27,766 nucleotides of DNA from IMG/VR virus record IMGVR_UViG_3300044673_000074, positions 1-27,766 of that record; one strand, written 5' to 3'. Positions 24,746 to 27,766 of the stretch are shown piece by piece. Numbering within the stretch: the first letter of the stretch is position 1; every line of letters starts with the position of its first letter. The translations under genes and the position numbers were made by a program. The DNA is from a virus. The notes below the pieces were generated by a model. That model ran no database searches. It was given only the letters and a program-made list of their open reading frames with translations, and was not told where the DNA came from.

Positions 24746-25680
24746 TGACTGATGTCCAACCAATAAGAATCTCAAACTCGGAGATTCAAACGTTTAAAGA
24801 TTGCCGTCGACGCTGGTGGTTTACCTATTATCGTCGTCTTCAGCCAAAGATGAAAGATTTTACTGGAGCGCTTGCTCTTGGTTCTAGAATTCACGAAGCC
24901 CTGGATATGCACTACTCCAAAGGCATCCCTCTGCTAGACGCCCACGCTGAGCTAGTAGCTAAGGATATGAAGACACTCACTGACGACTACCGTGACACTT
25001 CTACTCTAGAAACTGAAGCTGAGTTAGGTCGAGTAATGCTCGAAGGATATCTAGAGTGGGTAGAGATGAACGGTATCGACTCCGAGCTGGAGATGATCTC
25101 CACTGAAGAGATTATCGAACGTCCAATGATGAATGGTCGAGTAACTCTGCAGGGAAAGATTGACATGCGCGTACGTCGCAAGATTGATGGCGTACGTATG
25201 TTTCGTGACTTCAAGACCGTCGGCGGATCATTTACCGACTTTGGTTCTACTGCCCACATGAACGAGCAGATCCTCACATACATGGTGCTAGAAGAGGCTC
25301 AAAACCAGGATGGAGAGCGTTCTGAGGGCGGAATCTTTACCATGCTTCGCAAAGTCAAGCGCGGTGCTTACGCTAAGCCACCGTTCTACGACCAGATCGA
25401 GGTTCGTCACAACAAGTTTGCACTTCGCTCCTTTTATCAGAGATTGGAGGGTACGCTAGAGGACATTCTCCGAGTAAGAGATGGTCTCGACGCTGGCGAG
25501 AGCCACTACAAGCTTGCGTACCCGAAGCCTTCTCGTGATTGCAAGTGGAAGTGCCAATTCTTCGCTATTTGCCCGTTGGTTGACGACGGAAGCGCCGCAG
25601 AGGCTGCAATTAGCGATGCGTTCGAGGTCGCCGACCCGTACGGTTATTACCTATCAAATGAACAGAAAGGAAGTGAGTAA
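24745..25680 (+). CDS. Cas4-like PD-(D/E)XK exonuclease with Fe-S cluster
   Basis: 311 residues. The nuclease core is seen as a His near residue 50 (GSRIHEALD), Asp140 (GKIDMRV), Asp155 and Lys157 (FRDFKTV), and Gln175 followed by Tyr179 (NEQILTY). Four cysteines fit a [4Fe-4S] cluster as in Cas4, AddB and RecB-type nucleases: Cys20 at the N-terminus and Cys266, Cys270, Cys276 near the C-terminus (DCKWKCQFFAIC). It likely makes 3' or 5' single-stranded ends for recombination. It is coupled to the helicase gene by a one-base overlap and sits before the Sak4-like ATPase. There is no CRISPR array in the window, so a role in spacer capture is not supported. Confidence 0.9.
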   Translation: MTDVQPIRISNSEIQTFKDCRRRWWFTYYRRLQPKMKDFTGALALGSRIHEALDMHYSKGIPLLDAHAELVAKDMKTLTDDYRDTSTLETEAELGRVMLEGYLEWVEMNGIDSELEMISTEEIIERPMMNGRVTLQGKIDMRVRRKIDGVRMFRDFKTVGGSFTDFGSTAHMNEQILTYMVLEEAQNQDGERSEGGIFTMLRKVKRGAYAKPPFYDQIEVRHNKFALRSFYQRLEGTLEDILRVRDGLDAGESHYKLAYPKPSRDCKWKCQFFAICPLVDDGSAAEAAISDAFEVADPYGYYLSNEQKGSE

Positions 25681-25682
25681 GC

Positions 25683-26447
25683 ATGTCGGAAGTCGATCGC
25701 AGTTTAACAATTATGGTTTATGGCGAATCGAAGGTTGGTAAGTCAACTTTTGCCGTTACAGCACCTTACCCACGTCTGATGCTGGATGTTGAGGGTGGAC
25801 ATAGGTTCCTACCCATCAATGTCAAGTATTGGAATCCTCTGACTGAAGAGCCCCCACAGGCTGACGGAACCTGGGACACTGTTGTGGTCCAGGTTCGTGA
25901 CTACGATGTAGTCATGAAGGCCTTCCAGTGGCTTCAGTCGGGTAAACACCAGTTCAAGTCCTTGATTATCGACTCCATTTCGGAGCTTCAGGTCAAGTGC
26001 ATGGACAACATCGCAGGTACAGAGCAGATGAAAATGCAGCAGTGGGGCGAGCTACTTCGCCACATGGGTGCACTACTTCGTGACCTCCGTGACCTTACGA
26101 TGCACCCAACCCAGCCTCTTGAGGCTGTGGTACTGACCGCTATGGCACGTAAGGGTCAGGATGGCGTATACCGTCCTTACCTACAGGGCCAGCTAGCGAT
26201 TCAGGCCCCGTATTTCTACGACATTCTAGGCGCAATCACGGTGGAGACGATGCCAAATCCAGACCCACTACAGGCCCCATACAAGGTTCGACGTATGTAC
26301 GTCGAGCGCACACCTGAGTATGAGGCTGGAGAGCGTGTACAAGGACGTCTAGGTAAAGTAGTAGAGCAGGGCGACCTCGGTGTAGAACGCATGCTCGACA
26401 TGGTCTTCGGTGCGAAGGCCGCAACATCAAATAAGAAGGCAAATTAA
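25683..26447 (+). CDS. RecA-fold ATPase, Sak4-like recombinase
   Basis: 254 residues, single RecA-fold domain. Walker A is GESKVGKST (Gly14 to Thr22), and Walker B ends in LIIDS with Asp97. A Lys/Arg-rich C-terminal half follows (YKVRRMYVERTPEYEAGERV). This size and motif spacing match Sak4-type phage proteins, which act with SSB in strand annealing. It begins two bases after the exonuclease stop with AAAGGAAG upstream, and the SSB gene follows eight bases on. A different AAA-family role, such as helicase loading, cannot be excluded. Confidence 0.8.
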   Translation: MSEVDRSLTIMVYGESKVGKSTFAVTAPYPRLMLDVEGGHRFLPINVKYWNPLTEEPPQADGTWDTVVVQVRDYDVVMKAFQWLQSGKHQFKSLIIDSISELQVKCMDNIAGTEQMKMQQWGELLRHMGALLRDLRDLTMHPTQPLEAVVLTAMARKGQDGVYRPYLQGQLAIQAPYFYDILGAITVETMPNPDPLQAPYKVRRMYVERTPEYEAGERVQGRLGKVVEQGDLGVERMLDMVFGAKAATSNKKAN

Positions 26448-26455
26448 GGAGCCAA

Positions 26456-27013
26456 ATGAGTACCATCAATTGGGCAGACCTCGTCAAGAACGCTGGCGAC
26501 GCTGCATCAAACACTAACTACGAGCCACTGCCAGACGGTGACTACGAGTTGAAGGTAATCCAGGTTGAGACCAAAACAACTCAGACTGGTAAGACCATGT
26601 TCAAGATCACAAATGAGGTAAATGGCGGTCCATATGCCAAGCGCCGCATTTGGGATCAGCTAGTAGTGACCCTAGACAACAAGAAGGCTATGGAAATGTT
26701 CTTCTTGAAGACTGACGCCATGGGAATTCCTCGCAACTTCTTCGAGGCTAACCCTTCTAATGCTCAGATTGAGCAGGCACTAACTGGTCGCACCTACCGA
26801 GGAACTCTCGGAAAGCGCACCTACAACGGTAAGGAGAGTAACGAGATCAAGCGTTACTATGCTATCCAGACCGCGACAGCAGCCACCCCATATGCAGCCC
26901 CAACTACTGCAGGTGCAGCTGTACCTCCACCTCCACCAGCTCCTAGCGCAGCACCAGCCCCGGCACCAGCCCCGGCACCAGCTGCACCAGTGAGCTCAGA
27001 AGAGCCATTCTAA
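26456..27013 (+). CDS. ssb: Single-stranded DNA-binding protein with Pro/Ala-rich linker and acidic tip
   Basis: 185 residues. Residues 1-135 look like the OB-fold domain of a phage SSB (LPDGDYELKVIQVETKTTQ; MFKITNEVNGGPYAKRRIW; GRTYRGTLGKRTYNGKES). The linker is Pro/Ala-rich (about 145-178), partly from a 12-base tandem repeat at about 26951-26986. The last residues (SSEEPF) resemble the conserved acidic SSB tip ending in Pro-Phe that recruits partner proteins. It directly follows the Sak4-like ATPase, a usual partnership. Good AAGGAG before ATG. A strong terminator follows. Confidence 0.82.
   Translation: MSTINWADLVKNAGDAASNTNYEPLPDGDYELKVIQVETKTTQTGKTMFKITNEVNGGPYAKRRIWDQLVVTLDNKKAMEMFFLKTDAMGIPRNFFEANPSNAQIEQALTGRTYRGTLGKRTYNGKESNEIKRYYAIQTATAATPYAAPTTAGAAVPPPPPAPSAAPAPAPAPAPAAPVSSEEPF
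26951..26990 (+). repeat. Short tandem repeat in the SSB linker
   Basis: The 12-base unit GCACCAGCCCCG occurs twice in a row, followed by a partial third unit (GCACCAGCT). It encodes Ala-Pro pairs, and changes in copy number would alter linker length without shifting the frame. Confidence 0.6.
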
Positions 27014-27029
27014 ACAAAAGCAATAAGCG

Positions 27030-27059
27030 GCGGTGGGGTGTCTTCGGGCACCCCACTGC
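27030..27059 (+). terminator. Strong intrinsic terminator with UUCG tetraloop
   Basis: A 13-pair stem (27030-27042 with 27047-27059; G-T wobbles at two positions) is capped by C(TTCG)G, an exceptionally stable tetraloop in RNA. A pyrimidine-rich tail (TCTTCCTT) follows. It closes the replication module. Confidence 0.9.
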
Positions 27060-27076
27060 TCTTCCTTAGGAGAGAC

Positions 27077-27766
27077 GTGAAAGTTCTATTTACTGGTATG
27101 GCTTCCAGTCACTGTAAAAAGCCCTCAAACACTACTTTCTTTTCTACACTTGCAGATGTTGTCTCTGAATTTGCGGAAGTAGTTTGGGAAACCCCGAAGC
27201 TCTCTTGGGTAAAAGAAGATTTAGATCAGTTTGATCTAATCATTTTTGGAATGACACCGCCGACAGCACTTAGTGCAAATAAAATATACGGAGCAATGCA
27301 TCTTCTTGGCTTGATGTACCACTCCTCTAAACTTCGACTTGTCGTCGATGGCCAGCAGATGTGGCAGTACAAAAACAGCCTAGAGGCTGTTAAAAGAGAC
27401 GTTGAAGTCTTGTTTTCAAAATTTTTTTCAAAAAGAACCGGATACTCAGAAGCAAAAAACCACAGAAGAAAGTATATAGACCTAGCAGCTTCCTATCTAT
27501 CTTCTGGGTACTGGCCAAAGACGTACTACCCAAGCGTGCCTTGGAAGAGTACTGAAAAAGTGTCTGAAGTTTTGGGGTTCATCCCGACTGGAAGACTACA
27601 GGGTCTAAATCTAGACTCTATGCTGATTCTCCCTGAACCAGCTGCTCAAAGGTCTAGGCTCAATTCATGGGCTATAGAAGACGTAAACAGATCTTGGTAT
27701 GTTGATCTTCAGCCAACTCTCAGATTTCCTGGTATTGATGTCAGGCTTTCTAAATTTAGCAATGAC
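27077..27766 (+). CDS. Possible GT-B-type glycosyltransferase-like protein, 3' end cut by window
   Basis: Open for 230 codons to the right edge with no stop. Start is GTG at 27077 with AGGAGAG seven bases or less upstream. The N-terminus (KVLFTGMASSHC) and DLDQFDLIIFGMTPP followed by LRLVVDGQQMW read like alternating strands and helices of a Rossmann-type, GT-B-like N-terminal domain. A basic helical stretch follows (FSKFFSKRTGYSEAKNHRRK), then an Asn/Leu/Asp-rich part (LQGLNLDSMLILPE). I recall similar hypothetical or glycosyltransferase-annotated proteins in actinophages but am not certain. It lies beyond the terminator and so is likely a separate unit, perhaps a host- or DNA-modifying enzyme. 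No activity is shown. Confidence 0.45.
   Translation, partial: MKVLFTGMASSHCKKPSNTTFFSTLADVVSEFAEVVWETPKLSWVKEDLDQFDLIIFGMTPPTALSANKIYGAMHLLGLMYHSSKLRLVVDGQQMWQYKNSLEAVKRDVEVLFSKFFSKRTGYSEAKNHRRKYIDLAASYLSSGYWPKTYYPSVPWKSTEKVSEVLGFIPTGRLQGLNLDSMLILPEPAAQRSRLNSWAIEDVNRSWYVDLQPTLRFPGIDVRLSKFSND

Noticed and set aside
24745-25680. Cas4 as a sign of a CRISPR system
   Set aside because: No repeats with spacers, cas1 or cas2 are in the window; Cas4-like nucleases are common in phage recombination modules.
25481-25741. Forward frame of 86 residues overlapping the Cas4-like and Sak4-like genes
   Set aside because: It is composed like a shifted reading of the nuclease gene and overlaps two well-supported genes without a ribosome-binding site.

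Overview
This window is a contiguous stretch of a tailed double-stranded DNA phage (siphovirus-type) genome. All 23 genes are on the + strand and packed with short gaps or overlaps. The protein families are those of actinobacteriophages: the two-part capsid maturation protease, the actinophage-type major tail protein and minor tail proteins, the SNF2-type helicase, the Cas4-like exonuclease and the RuvC-like resolvase. Base composition looks close to 50% G+C by eye, low for phages of Streptomyces, Mycobacterium or Microbacterium. A low-GC actinobacterial host, such as a planktonic freshwater or marine lineage, is my inference. No integrase, tRNA, CRISPR array or insertion sequence is visible. 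The terminase and portal genes must lie upstream, and no lysis genes are in view. No stretch longer than about 125 bases lacks a gene.

Positions 1-9817 hold head and connector genes: a large multidomain maturation protease (its frame is open to the left edge), a major capsid protein with a very long acidic N-terminal region, a second capsid-like protein, the major tail protein, a head-to-tail adaptor, a small Pro/Val/Glu-rich protein, a probable tail terminator and an HK97 gp10-like connector. Strong hairpins follow the capsid and major tail protein genes.

Positions 9872-19737 hold the tail module: two tail assembly chaperone frames joined by a clear -1 frameshift site (CCCAAAT followed by an 8-bp stem), the 938-residue tape measure protein, a distal tail-like protein with an internalin-type B-repeat domain at its N-terminus, a tail-hub protein, and a 992-residue fibre with a fibronectin III domain and a C-terminal S74 self-cleaving chaperone. 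A small beta module appears to recur in the major tail protein, hub and fibre. Two small genes of unknown function follow.

Positions 20518-27013 hold the replication and recombination module, entered through a good sigma70-like extended -10 promoter (20518-20546). It encodes a family A DNA polymerase with a proofreading domain, a RuvC-like resolvase, then (behind a second promoter inside an imperfect palindrome) an SNF2-type helicase, a Cas4-like Fe-S exonuclease, a Sak4-like RecA-fold ATPase and an SSB with an acidic tail. The order suggests one operon that processes ends, anneals or exchanges strands and resolves junctions. It ends in a very strong UUCG-tetraloop terminator (27030-27059). 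After it begins a gene resembling a GT-B glycosyltransferase, cut off by the right edge.
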